64,000 nt of DNA from Dermacentor variabilis (GCF_050947875.1 NC_134569.1:205958127-206022126), one strand, 5' to 3'. Positions 21,603-32,934 are shown, counted from the first letter of the stretch. Made by a program: numbers and translations. Notes: generated by a model from the letters alone, not told the origin.

Positions 21603-24010
21603 TCTGCACTAACGCCGCCTAATGGGATACTTACGGCATTTTTCAGTTATGTTTTTATTGAGCATTTCCTGTACTGATCCTTGTTATTCCTTCCTGAAAA
21701 GCAGCAGTGATCATAAACGTATTGCTGCACGAAGGAAGCAATGACTATATTATGGTACCTATCCCCATTATGGGGGACTGGCCGCGTAACCAGCGGTTAA
21801 ACGGATGGGGGGAGAGGAAAAATGAGAGAAACATTAGGGCAGTGAAAAGGTTGAAATTTTAAAAAAGAAATTAAAGTAGAAAAACTGCTGCTAGAGACAT
21901 TCTTTTTCTCGAAATAAAACGTATGTTTAATAAAGAGGTAGCAAATTCGAAGGGAATAAATTGTAATACATTTCAGACTGAAATTTTGTGACAGATTCAT
22001 TAATGAATAAGTAAGTTCACGCGATATTCTGCATGTGTCACAAAGGCACTCGCAGACCGCCAGGCACACATGCTGTGGCAGAAATTCACTCTGGATGCCT
22101 TGAAGGAGAGAAGGTTTAAGTGTTTTTTCTCTTGATTGTACTTCAATGGCTGGTTAAAACAATATGATCAATGCTTTCAGAGTCTGTGCACATATTGCAT
22201 AGAGAGAATGGCGCCAGGCCAACCTGCACATAGAAATAAATCGTAATTTTGTAAGACTGATTTTCAATTTACGAAAGGCACACCATTGATTGTCCCAAAT
22301 GAGAAGCAAATAGTTAAAGTATGTTGTTTGGAATGTCTGTATTGCAGAGTATTTTAAAAAAGAAAATTTTCTAAATCTAGCCCCGTGATGAAAGCCCAAG
22401 TCGGCAGAACATACAGGACTGGTCCATCTAGAAATGTACGCCGAAGTATGTCGACTGTTTCGTTTTATTAGCAAACCACGGTCACCTGGTACACATATCG
22501 AGTGCACCAGACGGAATGTCGAAGGGTTTGTTGTTGCATACATTAAAAAGTGTTTTGTCTGGGGATGAGGTGAGTGCTCTGCAGACTGACACTGAATCGG
22601 TCACTTTTACAGCTGTTTTTGAAAACGTAAATTAACTGCTAATAATTCTGCCTCAAGTATGGATGTGACCTCGGCAAATTGCAATGAATAAGACCCGGTT
22701 AGCTCGTGAGGAATAATTTCCCCACCCGCTTTCTCTTCTCACATTGATGCATTCGTCGCTATTACACCATTGATTTTCAATTACGCTAAATGCTCTTGTA
22801 GCAGGTCGCATAAATATCTAGTCGGCCGGAAATTAGTAGTTGAAGGACATATATCATGAAATTCAATTTTAGGAGTATTTAGGGCTTTTTTGGAAAAGGA
22901 CTCTCGCTTAACAGAACTTTTAATGGTCCTACTTGCACTTGCACAAAACACAACCAGCTGATTGTACAGAGAGGACCCGGTTTTATCAAAGAACGCAGAT
23001 CTTAACCTAATAAGTACAAGCTGCGGTCGTCTCAATAAAGATAAGTAAATGTTTAAGTAGCCTTTTACTGTTTGAAAGCAGAATCTGCAAACAAGTGTGG
23101 GCAATCGGGCTTTTGGATATGTTATATTATTAGCAACAACTTTTGGCCCAGCAAGACAAATACGCATAGCATCTCACTCTATAACTAGAGCCTATTCTTG
23201 CATGCTGGCCCATCGGATAATGAAACGCACCCAAATTCCAATACGGATCGAACATACACTCTACAAACCACAATGCCTAGAGCCTGGAGCAGCGGCGAGC
23301 GAGATTGAGAACCATGCCAACTGCGGGTGCTCCCTTAGGCATAACAAATTCGATGCGGTTGCGACAGCTAAGTTTCGGGTCGTATATAACGCCTACACAT
23401 TTAATATAGTTGCGACGAGGGATCCTCTCCTAACTCTATTGAAGGGAGACATTACCAGGCATAGTTAAGGGAAATACAATCAAGCTACATTTGCTAACAT
23501 TTATTGGCATATTAGGATCGTCAAGCCAATCTTCAAGTATTGATATATATGATTGTAGCATTCTATACACTGGGCAAATGTCACTCGCTGACACAAAGAA
23601 TGCAACGTCGTCTGCATAAACACACACTTGTAGGTGTCGACGCAATGGAGCAGAACTCATAATATTAAAGAAGCAAAGTAAGGTCAGAACGGAACCTTGT
23701 GGAAATCCTCCGAACTTATCATATTTTGGCGTCGAAACGCCACTTTAGGAGCAACAGAAAATTCTATCTTTTCGGAATTGCAAAATTCAATTTGTATAAC
23801 ATGGAGGAAAATTCATGCTTTTTGCAATATTTAGGAGAATGACATGCTCCACACAGACGTATGCCGTTGTTGTATCAAGAGTTTCTAACGCTGCATAGTC
23901 CGGCCTGTGTCGAGCAAGTTTAATGCCTCCCTCAAGATCAACATGTACGCCGTCATGTTCATAGCATCCGCGCGCGTCTGTTCGTAGTCGTGGTTTACAT
24001 CGGGCCACTG
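21603..24010 (-). mobile_element. RNase-H-type non-LTR element, 5'-truncated and decayed
   Basis: On - from 24,008 the pieces are an RT fragment (CVEHVILLNI), the catalytic box in VCVYADDVAFFVSA (23,660-23,436), a connection region with PKARLPTLVCRF (23,167-22,781), a degenerate RNase H with LEAELLAVN (about 22,650), and tail frames (22,543-21,797). The 3' non-coding part 21,603-21,840 also occurs at 63,757-64,000. All parts are in different frames. Confidence 0.75.
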
Positions 24011-24712
24011 TGGACGTTCTCTTTATTCAGGCGTAATATTTGAAGCTGCGGCGCTAGGCGAATACACTTGCTGTTCTACAGAATAGCGGAGAATATCTAC
24101 AACAACAATATTTGGCCTTCATTTGGCAGAACTATCGAAGCTTAAGGCTGCTGATATTATTACAAAAAAAGATGGAGTCTCAAATAGGTAACTGCACTGC
24201 GAAGTCCAAGTCTACCTCTAAAACACTATAGGCTCTTCGTCATGAGCTTACTGAACAAGTCAAGACTGATCACTTGAAAATTAACTTTGAGCGCCTAGCG
24301 CTAACATAATAAAACATCGAAAATGTTCAGTCTCTGTATTTGAAATTAAGTGCGCAATGAACAACGCGTCTCCTCCTTTATTTTGTATATAAATATTCCT
24401 AAGACCACGAATTAACCATATGGACCCACGTCTTTTATTGTTTAAGGTAAATGAATAGAGAAGTGCAGCTCGCGCACATTGTGATTGTCTCACCGGTCGG
24501 GGCGGACTGCTAAAGTGTGTCGCGGCCAAGAAAGAGGAAAAACGTCAAGGCAGAAGAGAAGACAGGCTAAACGAAGTCAACACCTAATTAGACAGAAAAG
24601 TTGGATAAGAATATGAATAATTAAAGAGTAGTCCAATACACTGCTCCAGGTATCTTGCTCCGTCAAAGCGTTGAGTGGAGACTGAGTTCCAGTATAACTT
24701 CGTAGCACCAGT
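24011..24712. other. Region downstream of the membrane-protein gene
   Basis: Probably the 3' untranslated region of the - strand gene that stops at 24,713. No well-placed AATAAA is seen on - (the nearest tttatt on + is near 24,379). The - frame at 24,529-24,281 has no recognisable content. Confidence 0.35.
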
Positions 24713-25231
24713 CTAAATAGTGGCAGTTATGACGCCGGCGCTGTGTTGGTCCGAGTCATTCGACACGGTGTGACGAGCCACGGACTCGGTCGTGGCAGCG
24801 GTCTCCTGCGCACCGGGCAGCATCTCCAGTTCCCGCTCATCAGCGTCCATCGTCGAGAATTCCGCGATGGCGGCTTTGCTTCGCCCTTTCCGGTAGGTGG
24901 CGCTAATGGCCAGGTATAGCCAAAGCAGCACGAAGATGAGCGCTGCGATCGTGTAACAGGCGCAGAAAAAGTCCACGGCACCTTCCTCCACACGAACTAC
25001 GCCTGCACGTGGCTGCTGCTGGGGAGGCGGCTGTATGTAGCCATGCACCACGACCGCGCTGGCGCTGCCCGAATACAGGGCGGGCTTACCCAGTGGCGCC
25101 CTCATTGTGGGTGCCCACAACGACGGCGGCCGACGTTGCAGCGGTAGCTGAGGCCGCCAAACTGGAGGCACGGCGCCAGGACGAGCGTATTGGCCGTGGC
25201 CGTGGCTTCGGCGCCGCGGCGGCTGTTGTTG
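24713..25231 (-). CDS. Putative membrane-protein gene, terminal exon
   Basis: 172 codons plus stop. The N-terminal part is rich in Pro, Gln and Arg (QQQPPRRRSHGHG; YIQPPPQQQPRAG). Exon residues 88-110 form a hydrophobic helix (FFCACYTIAALIFVLLWLYL), followed by the basic RKGRSK and an acidic/Ser-Thr tail. The basic cluster after the helix suggests a cytosolic C-terminus. The high GC content stands out against flanking DNA. Confidence 0.55.
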   Translation of the reverse strand, partial: QQQPPRRRSHGHGQYARPGAVPPVWRPQLPLQRRPPSLWAPTMRAPLGKPALYSGSASAVVVHGYIQPPPQQQPRAGVVRVEEGAVDFFCACYTIAALIFVLLWLYLAISATYRKGRSKAAIAEFSTMDADERELEMLPGAQETAATTESVARHTVSNDSDQHSAGVITATI

Positions 25232-28200
25232 CTGCGAGAATAATTGTCCACCGATATATATTGATAGAATTGCTATTGATAGAATTGGCAAGAATCGGAT
25301 GTGTGCTTTAAGAGACAAAGCCGGCAATATCATTACTAATATGGATGAGATAGTTCAAGTGGCTGAGCAGTTCTATAGAGATTTATACACTACCAGTGGC
25401 ACCCACGACGATAATGGAGGATGATAAAGTCAAAACGAAATACATTATACTGATGGGCGACTTTAATGCCAAGGTAGGCAAGAAGCAGGCTGGAGACAAA
25501 GCAGTGGGGGAATATGGCATAGGCACTAGGAATAGCAGGTGAGAGTTATTAGTAGAGTTTGCGGAACAGAATAATATGCGGATAATGAATACCTTCTTCC
25601 GCAAGCGGGATAGCCGAAAGTGGACGTGAAGGAGCCCGAACGGCGAGACTAGAAATGAAATAGACTTCATACTCTGCGCTAACCCTAGCATCATACAAGA
25701 TGTGGACGTGCTCAGCAAGGTGCGCTGCAGTGACCATAGGATGGTAAGAACTCGAATCAGCATAGACCTGAGGAGGGAACGGAAGAAACTGGTACATAAG
25801 AAGCCGATCAATGAGTTAGCAGTAAGAGGGAAAATAGAGGAATTCCAGATCAAGCTACAGAACAGGTATTCGGCTTTGACTCAGGAAGAGGACCTTAGTG
25901 TTGAAGCAATGAGCAACAATCTTGTGGGCATCATTAAGAAGTGTGCAATAGAAGTCGGTGGTAACTCCGTTAAACAGGATACCAGTAAGCTATCGCAGGA
26001 GACGAAAGATCTGATCAAGGAACGGCAATGTATGAAAGCCTCTAACCCTTACCGGTAAAATAGAACTGTCAGAACTTTCGAAGTTAATCAACAAGCGTAA
26101 GGCAGCTGACATAAGGAAGTATAATATGGATAGAATTGAAAATGCTCTAAGGAACGGAGGAAGCCTAAAAGCAGTGAATAAAAAACTAGGAATTGGCAAG
26201 AATCAGTTGTATATGTTAAGAGACAAAGCCGGCAATATCATTACTAATATGGGTGAGATAGTTCAAGTGGCTGAGCAGTTCTATAGAGATTTATACAGTA
26301 CCAGTGGCACCCACGACGATAATGGAAGAGAGAATAGTCTAGAGGAATTCGAAATCCCACAGGTAACGCCGGAGGAAGAAAAGGAGGCCTTGGGAGCTAT
26401 GGAAACGGGGAAGGCAGCTGGGGAGGATCAGTAACAGCAGATTTGTTGAAGGAAGGTGGGCAGATTGTTCTAAAGAAACTGGCCACCCTGTATACGCAAT
26501 GCCGCATGACTTCGAGCGTACCGGAATCTTGGAAAAACTCTAACATAGGTTCAGTAATGGTCCAGAGATATAAACGCCGTGGTGCGGCTCGGTGGATAAG
26601 GGGTTCCGCTGCTGAGCACGCAGTGGCACCTTCAATTGCCTGCTGCGGTAGGTTGAAATCAGGTTCGCTTTGAAACAACTGTACAAAAATGTAAGAAACG
26701 CTCGTGCCCTTGAATTTGTGTGCAGTTTAAACAACTGTAGGTGGTATAAACTATAACGACGACGTCCACTACCGCGTAGCTCATAACCCCCTACCTGACG
26801 ACTCTCTCTATTTCAGGGTGACACTCCCGAACTCCAGCCAATAATCCCCTATTGCAATGACACGGCCATAAACCTCCCAAATATTACACCATATCAAACG
26901 CAAAAAATAATAAAAACAAGAACAACGTCATGCAGCACAGCCGCATCTAATCCTTCTTGTGAGCTAGGAAGCTAGCTGAAGTGAGACTTAAATGCGCGGC
27001 CGGTGTAGGTACAGTGCAGGCTTAACTGAATTCGCTTCGGATCGACAGCTGCGTGGGGAGTGCGTTGCATAGTGACAGTTTTTTGGGTCAGCTTCGCAGC
27101 AGTAGAATATTGTTATGCGGTGAAGTCCGTTGCTAGCGGGAAGGAGCCACTTTCACCAGACACTCCCCCCGTTCCTTAACTATGCACGTGCGCACATGCT
27201 GTATGCGATCAGAATAGGAGCCGCGAGACGTTTTATAATGTACTAACAGCCATTCATCGCTATGTTTCTCACGTTTCTGCCAACTGGAAATTAAAAACAG
27301 CGTTTCATTTTCTTTGTCGTCGTCGTCTTGCTCCCCTCTCATATTTAGAATGCACACACTCAGGGGAACAGCGCGCATTTTCAGACTGGACTATCATAGG
27401 GATTGGCCGACATTTTTATACTTCACTATTCTCGAGCTGGGCAGTCCAGTAACACGATACGGAAAGGCGCGGTAACTTGCTGAGAGAGTAATTGTCAATA
27501 AATTGAAAATAACCAGACAATTTGCTTTGAAACCATACAAGTGCCTGCCTCTCGTTGCTTCAAGTGTGAACAAAATCTCACGGATTTCTACGTAACCTGC
27601 ACGAAACGCTGCTGCCTACAAGTTCAGTTAATTCTTCAGAAAAGTAAATGACAGGTAAATGCTTGCACATTCCACTCTGTTGCTTTTTAGGCTTTATTTG
27701 GCGCTGTTCAGTATTGTCACAGAGTTTTTCCACACCGCCTAACTTATGGGCTTCATAAACAGCGCTTAATGGATCAGGCTGTCCAGAACGAAAGCTACCT
27801 CGATCAAATTTCAAGTAAAGCAGCCAGCTCACTCACCCCTGCCTGAGGCTGGTCTTCAGCAGCGACCGCGTGGTGCGACTCGAAAGTCAAAGGCAACACG
27901 CGCAGGTGCTCGTCCGTCTGCTCGACCTCTTCGGGAACGGCGCCTGTTGCCCTAATCTGCTTGGCCTCCGCCTTGTGCTTCCGGCCTGCGGTCTTGTGCT
28001 TCGAAATCTTGGCCCGATGCGCAGCGGCCATGGTGCCTGCTGCACCCGCCGGCAGGTGGGCATGCTCTTGCAGCGGCTGCGTGAGAAGCACCTCTGTAGG
28101 TTTGGGCACCGCTGGAGCTGCAAATCCTGCGCCAGGATCTTGGGCAAGCAGTCCCGGAACGGGAGCATCTGGCACCACTGCTACACCATGCTGCAGCACT

Positions 28201-28426
28201 TGCGGTGCAGACTCCTGCCTCTCGCCTCTTGTGGCGAGGACGGCAGGTTGTGGAGGCTGTGCTCCTGCACCTGTGGGGCCTTGCTTTGCAGCCATCTCGC
28301 TGCGGAGGATAACACTTGTCTTCAGCAACGGCGGTGCTGCAAACGTTGCTGGCTTCTTCTTCCTCTGTCTCGAATGCCACGCGCACACGAAGGAAATTGA
28401 TGATGGCTGGAAAGATATCGGTGTAC
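24713..28426 (-). CDS. Putative host membrane-protein gene, two 3' exons (partial)
   Basis: I infer a spliced - strand gene from two GC-rich open exons. The upstream exon (28,426-27,837) ends GCA GGG|GTGAGT in phase 0. The terminal exon (25,231-24,713) begins after ttattctcgcag in phase 0 and ends at a stop. The joined product would be Pro/Gln/Ala-rich with one transmembrane helix near the C-terminus. Further 5' exons must lie right of 28,426 or have been lost. I do not recognise the family. The 2.6-kb intron is filled with RTE and SINE debris. Confidence 0.5.
25283..25424 (+). mobile_element. RTE-like non-LTR fragment 1
   Basis: From attggcaagaatc to cacgacgataatgga it closely matches 26,188-26,327. 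This is a fragment of the region between endonuclease and RT, placed before the endonuclease of fragment 2. It begins about 50 bases upstream of the 3' splice site of the membrane-protein gene's terminal exon. Confidence 0.7.
25425..26575 (+). mobile_element. RTE-like non-LTR fragment 2 (endonuclease to RT start)
   Basis: The + strand reads ILMGDFNAKVGKKQAG (endonuclease core), EQNNMRIMNTFF, TRNEIDFILC, SDHRMVRTRISIDLRRE (the SDH motif), a linker frame (25,702-26,058), a second linker frame (26,126-26,434) and the RT start KKLATLYTQCRMTSSVPESWKN. It is interrupted by stops and frameshifts and ends at 26,575 where a SINE-like sequence begins. Confidence 0.8.
26576..26680 (+). mobile_element. 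tRNA-like SINE head fragment
   Basis: gccgtggtgcggctcggtgg and then ccgctgctgagcacgc resemble the tRNA-derived head of the SINE at 2,661-2,909 (gccgtggttgctcagtgg ... ggctgctgagcacg). The body is missing or unrecognisable. Confidence 0.5.
26681..27836. other. Intronic sequence of the putative membrane-protein gene
   Basis: No domain is recognised; short frames only. It lies between the two proposed - strand exons. Confidence 0.4.
27837..28426 (-). CDS. Putative membrane-protein gene, upstream exon
   Basis: An open frame of about 195 codons, from an acceptor gattttccag (28,427-28,436) to donor GGG|GTGAGT. It encodes an Ala/Pro/Gln-rich segment, then a basic His/Lys cluster (HRAKISKHKTAGRKHKAEAK) and an acidic stretch (PEEVEQTDEH). 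Codon choice is GC-rich, unlike the AT-rich surroundings. Two other long frames overlap it. I prefer this one because its phase fits the downstream exon and its composition is protein-like. The 5' acceptor is uncertain; another AG lies at about 28,407. Confidence 0.5.
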
Positions 28427-28698
28427 CTGGAAAATCTGTTAAGTAGAAAGATGACAGGGAGGGTATAAAGAGCTTTAATAAACCTCAGCGGCCTGCATTC
28501 ACAAAAAAACCACTTTCGCCATAATTCTTATCCACAAAGACATAATGAGCAACGTTCTACACCAATAATTAGAAGGTAGCAGTCGTCGTAATAAAGCTCA
28601 ATAGGAGATATAGAATAAAGATAGCACAAGCCTCAGTTCCAACCTGTAGTCATGGTGATGAAGAAACAGAACAGTTTGATGAAGATGTTTAATTAGCA
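28427..28698. other. AT-rich gap upstream of the membrane-protein exon
   Basis: It contains the polypyrimidine tract for the proposed acceptor on - and several ataaa-rich runs. No coding is seen. Confidence 0.35.
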
Positions 28699-30258
28699 AT
28701 GACCTTGTCTGTGCCTGAGCTACCCAACACTGGTACTGGTCAAGTAGCTGGCGGTTTTCCTTTAATCGGTGTCTTTTACGTGATTGTCTTTGAACATTTG
28801 TTTCAGTATCTGTTACCTTGCCAGAGTAATTTCCTATTTCTCTGCAATGTTACTCTCATCGCCAGGACAGGAGGCTTCCACCTGGCCGGCTTCTGTTCCT
28901 AACTCTGATTTGCCGGTAAAGCTTTTCTTACGCAATGGGACGAACAGTGTACCTGTCGCTTTGATTCCGAGTCATGGCGGAGTGATTAGCATGCAGAATC
29001 CCAACGCAATTCAATCCGAACTCCGCATGACCTCGGCCAATTTTAAACAAATCGCCTAGTTTCGACAGTTTGGCTGAGGGGGCATTCTTTGCTGCACGTC
29101 AGACCAGGCTTGTGTTCAAGATTTACTGAAGTGCGATATTTTTGCGACACATCCGGTGAGCAGATTCATTCCTCGTCACCTTCCATGTACCAAAGGCTTA
29201 GTTCGCGGTGTCGACATAAGTCTATGTCCGGCAGAAATTTTGGAAATATGTTCAGCGGCAGGCGGGATGTCTGTGTATCGTTGCAGCCGTGTCGTTGATA
29301 ATTAGTGCACGCACACAGAAACAGTCATTGCTACTTTTGCTGGAATCAACCCCCCACCGGAATTCAAAGCATGGCCACTTGTACACCGAGTAGAGCCTCT
29401 ATCACCTCGTGTCCTTCAGTGTCTGAAGTGCTCGCGGTTTGGGCACTCCATGAAAGGTTGCAGGTACAACACACGATGCGGAATTTGTGGGAAATGCCAT
29501 AATTCAAATGATTGTTCTTCCCACAATCAGTCCTGCTGCCGTTCCAGTCGTCCGCACCCTGTAGATGAGCTTAATTGCCCTGCAAGGTCAAAAGAAGTGC
29601 ATATCACTGAAATAATTTAAGACGTCGATGCTCTCGTCGTGAGGCCATTGGAGAAATTCAGAGCAGGACTCAGGGGTATGCTGGTACAACTGCCCGTCAA
29701 ACACTGTGCATAGAAATAGAAATGTGTGTCATAGAAATGGTGAGTTTTGTCACAACGCGCACCATTGCTTTTTCCAACGCCTTTTCTACGTAAGCTTCCA
29801 CAGCCTCAATCTCTGAGGCTGTGGGAGCTTACGTAGAAAAGGCGTTGGAAAAAGCAATGGTGCGCGTTGTGACAAAACTCACCGACTCCCTTGTTCAAGT
29901 GCTGTCCTCACAACTAGCTCCGTGGCTTGAACTAACTAATAAAGCCAATATTGAGGATTCGGTGACGAGTCTTACGCGTAGTCCGCCGATTGAAATATCG
30001 ACCGCGCAGCCATTCACGAATAACCATTGATCAAAGCCATCAACTGCTGACAAAGTCGACCACATCTGCCTCTCTGACACAAATAGGATTAAAAATCAAG
30101 ATGTAGATATGCGCCCCCGATCTGTTAAACCAACAAGATCAACGACAGAGGAAATATCTAGCTCTACCACCAACCGCAAGAGAAAAAAGCACTTTAAAAA
30201 GATTCCGACTAAGAAGGGCTTCCTAAAAGAGAGCATTTCGTTCATTATTCATTTATAA
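28699..30258 (+). mobile_element. Non-LTR ORF1 (gag-like) fragment with zinc knuckles
   Basis: Frames on + contain LPVKLFLRNGTNSVPVALI (about 28,913), KGLVRGVDISLCP (about 29,193-29,231) and a double zinc-knuckle region reading CLKCSRFGHSMKGC and CGICGKCHNSNDC (about 29,418-29,520). After an inverted-repeat interruption comes a C-terminal part, VEKALEKAMVRVVTKL (29,821-30,030), and a Lys-rich end. It is ORF1 of an RNase-H-type element, with frameshifts. The ORF2 that should follow is not present. Confidence 0.75.
29739..29883. repeat. Near-perfect inverted repeat (70-bp arms, 5-nt loop)
   Basis: 29,739-29,808 is the reverse complement of 29,814-29,883, with one non-Watson-Crick position (T29797 opposite G29825, a G-U pair in RNA). 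The loop is atctc. The right arm is in-frame ORF1 sequence; the left arm is its inverted copy. A transcript would fold into a 70-bp hairpin. Confidence 0.95.
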
Positions 30259-30315
30259 GTGACAACGTGGACATCTCAAAGGCAATGATTTCCCTAACAT
30301 GAACAGTTCAAGGTG

Positions 30316-30939
30316 CTAATTGTGACAGCACAAAGACCACCTATGGTATATCCAATCATGACCATGTGTTCTGAAAAAGTGAATTAAGTTCACAAATAAA
30401 TGCATATTATTGACGTTGTAGAGATATAAACATAGTCGAAGCGCTTCTTTCTCTAAATGAGCAAGTGGTCTCATTTTATATTTCGCACTTCCGGTAAACA
30501 AAGCACAGCAAAATTCTACAATCGGTCGTCCGTGCATACGGTATATTATTATTGTGTTATTTCGCATACCAGAACGCCGTTTACTGATCCTGCGTAGTAT
30601 ACCTACGGCTTGTCTCCCTTTCGTTGCAATATTTGCTATGTGAGAACACCAGGTAAATTCTCCGTCATATGTGATACCCACGTACTTAAGTGACTCTACC
30701 TGAAGAATGGTTATTTGATGATATACTAAGGATAACTGTATTGGCGCGGAAACGGAAAAACAAGGTCTAATTTTTTGTTTAGGTTTACTGAAGGATCAAT
30801 ATTGGGAAGCCAGGTCTCTAGCTTACGAAAGTATGCTTTCAAAAACATGGCGACGGAAATTGAAGTCTGCCTAAGAGCATTCATGTCTCTTGTTGCCTGA
30901 AAAAAAAACGATGCCGTCTGCATAGACATAGACGGAGTC
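30316..30939 (-). mobile_element. Non-LTR reverse-transcriptase fragment
   Basis: On - the sequence reads SVYVYADGI at the catalytic box (about 30,935-30,909), then VESLKYVGITYDGEFTWC, RRISKRRSGMRNNTIIIYR and PLAHLEKEALRLCLY. The catalytic motif reads YADG, not YADD, and frameshifts separate the pieces. It is truncated on both sides. Confidence 0.75.
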
Positions 30940-32884
30940 ACCAACGTGCTCCATAGCTTCATCGTAAAGACCATTTCAGATCTGGGTCTCGGCTCCAGAT
31001 TCCATAGCTACATTAGCTCTTTCCTAACGGACAGGAAGGCCAAGCTTCGCATTGGGGACTTCCGCTCCAACGATGTGCCCCTCGGAGGGCGAGGCACTCC
31101 TCAGGGCGCCGTCATCTCACCCACCCTGTTCAACATCTGTATGATTGGCCTTTCCGAAAGGTTGGCACGCGTAGAGGGCGTCAAGCACACCATATACGCC
31201 GACATCACTTTATGGTGCTCCAGCGGCTGCGAGGGCAGAGTCGAAGAATCCATGCAGGAGGCGATAGACGTGATCGAGGAGTATCTCCGCCCCACCGGAC
31301 TTCGATGCTCCCCCGCCAAGTCGGAGCTTCTGCTTTACAGAAAAGAGAAGGGAGGCAGGCCCAAAGATTGGAAGCCAGTCTCCGAAAGCAGCATCAGTCT
31401 TCGCACTTGTGACGGGGGGGGTGATACCCAGGGTTGACGTTATTCGGGTCCTGGGCATGTTTGTCGAATTCAACGGCGGGAACGGAACGGCTCTCCGCAA
31501 GATCATCGCAAAGACGGACAACGCTTTCCGCCTCGTTCGCAGAATAGCAAACCGGCACCGAGGAAAGAAGGAAAACAATCTCCTCAGGCTTATCAATGCA
31601 TTCGTACTATGTCACTTTATGTACACAATTTCTATGCATAACTGGCTCAGAGCGGAGCGAGACAAACTCAACGCTCTCATCCGCAAAGTGGTCAAGAGGG
31701 CTCTCGGGCTACCCATCAGGACCCATACCGAGGATCTCCTTAGGCTGGGGGTGCATAACACTGCCGAGGAGATTGCCGAAGCCCAAGAACGCGCGCAACT
31801 CACTCGCTTGAGCGCCACAGCGGCAGGTAGACACATCCTCGAAGAGCTGGGTTACCAACCTGCGGGATTCCCGATGGTCAGTACCCCGATCCCCAGGTGC
31901 ATTCGAGACAAGTTCGAAGTGGCGCCTGTGCCTCGAAACGTCCATCCCGTCCATAACGAGGGCAGACGCAAGGCCAGAGCAGCAGCCATCCTCAAACAGA
32001 TCAAGCAACAAGACATTAGAGCAGGCTTCGTCGACGCCGCGGAGTACAGCGATGGGAAGACCTTTGCCATCGTTGTGGTCGACTCCAGCGGCAAGATTTC
32101 CAACTGCGCCTCCGTTCGCACTTCAGACCCCGGTGTCGCCGAACAAGCCGCCATCGCCCTCGCCCTGCTAGACGGTCGTGGATCCGAGATATATAGCGAT
32201 TCCAAAACAGCAGTTAGGGCTTTTCAGAAGGGTTGCATCGCCAAGCAGGCTGCTCGTCTTCTTAGCAGCTCGAGTCGAGATGCTCTCACGCATCATTCAA
32301 TCCACTGGTTTCCAGCTCACGTAGGGTCGGTCGAGGGTGCTCCCCCGAACCTAAATGAGTCTGCTCACGAGGCTGCGCGTGACCTCACTGACCGCGCTTC
32401 CTCTACAAGAAGCACCGACTCCCCTCCTCCCTACGGCCACAGGGACGCTCCCGCTACTCACAACGAGCTTACTAAATTCTTCTACATGTCTAGAAGGGTC
32501 TTTCCACCCCCTCACCCCAAGTTGAATAGGGCGCAAGCCGTTTCGCTTAGGCTTCTGCAGACCAGTACGTATCCGTGTCTGTCCGTTCTCCACGAGGCTT
32601 ACCCGGACGTGTATCGCGACGACGCCTGCCCCTCCTGCGGCCAGACCTCCACTCTAGCGCACATGCTGTGGGAGTGTGGGTCGACATACCCCAAGTTCAC
32701 CAAGGAGGAGTGGGACTTGCTTTTGCGTAGCCCCGCTCTAGAAAAGCAAATCCTGGCTGTCCAGCGTGCCCGCGACCGGGCCGGTGGGCTAGACCTGCCG
32801 GCCCCGACGTGGGACTAGCCGGGTGCGCGACGAGTTCGCGTCCTCGCCGGACCTACAATAAAGTTTATTCACTCACTCACTCAC
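30940..32884 (+). mobile_element. RNase-H-type non-LTR element, 5'-truncated, relatively intact
   Basis: It starts within the RT near motif A (NVLHSFIVKTISDLGLG) and runs through GGRGTPQGAVISPTLFN to YADITLWC, where YADD is YADI. A frameshift near 31,410-31,437 (a gggggggg run) joins it to a 469-codon frame. That frame holds the connection region, RNase H (FVDAAEY, EQAAIALAL, IYSDSKTAV, NESAHEAARDL) and a Cys-rich tail (CPSCGQTSTLAHMLWEC). The 3' end is aataaagtttattcactcactcac near 32,884. Confidence 0.85.
31409..32818 (+). pseudogene. RT C-terminus, RNase H and zinc tail (469-codon open frame)
   Basis: This is the longest open frame in the window. All three acidic RNase H positions I can see (FVDAA, EQAAIAL, YSDSK) and the final Asn-x-x-Ala-His-x-Ala helix are present. 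It cannot be a complete protein because the catalytic RT part lies upstream in another frame with YADI. Confidence 0.8.
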
Positions 32885-32934
32885 ATACACATGACCATCC
32901 TGACGTAGTGGGACTCAACTCATCAGCACGGTAC

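Noticed and set aside
26576..26680. Possible functional tRNA gene
   Set aside because: Only the first part resembles a tRNA-type promoter; there is no closing acceptor stem or complete cloverleaf. It fits a SINE head fragment better.
27870..28446. Two long + strand frames opposite the membrane-protein exon, and a second - frame (28,386-27,952)
   Set aside because: GC-rich DNA opens several frames. The + frames lack splice-site support, and the second - frame is Arg/Cys-rich in a way typical of a shifted frame and does not match the phase of the donor.
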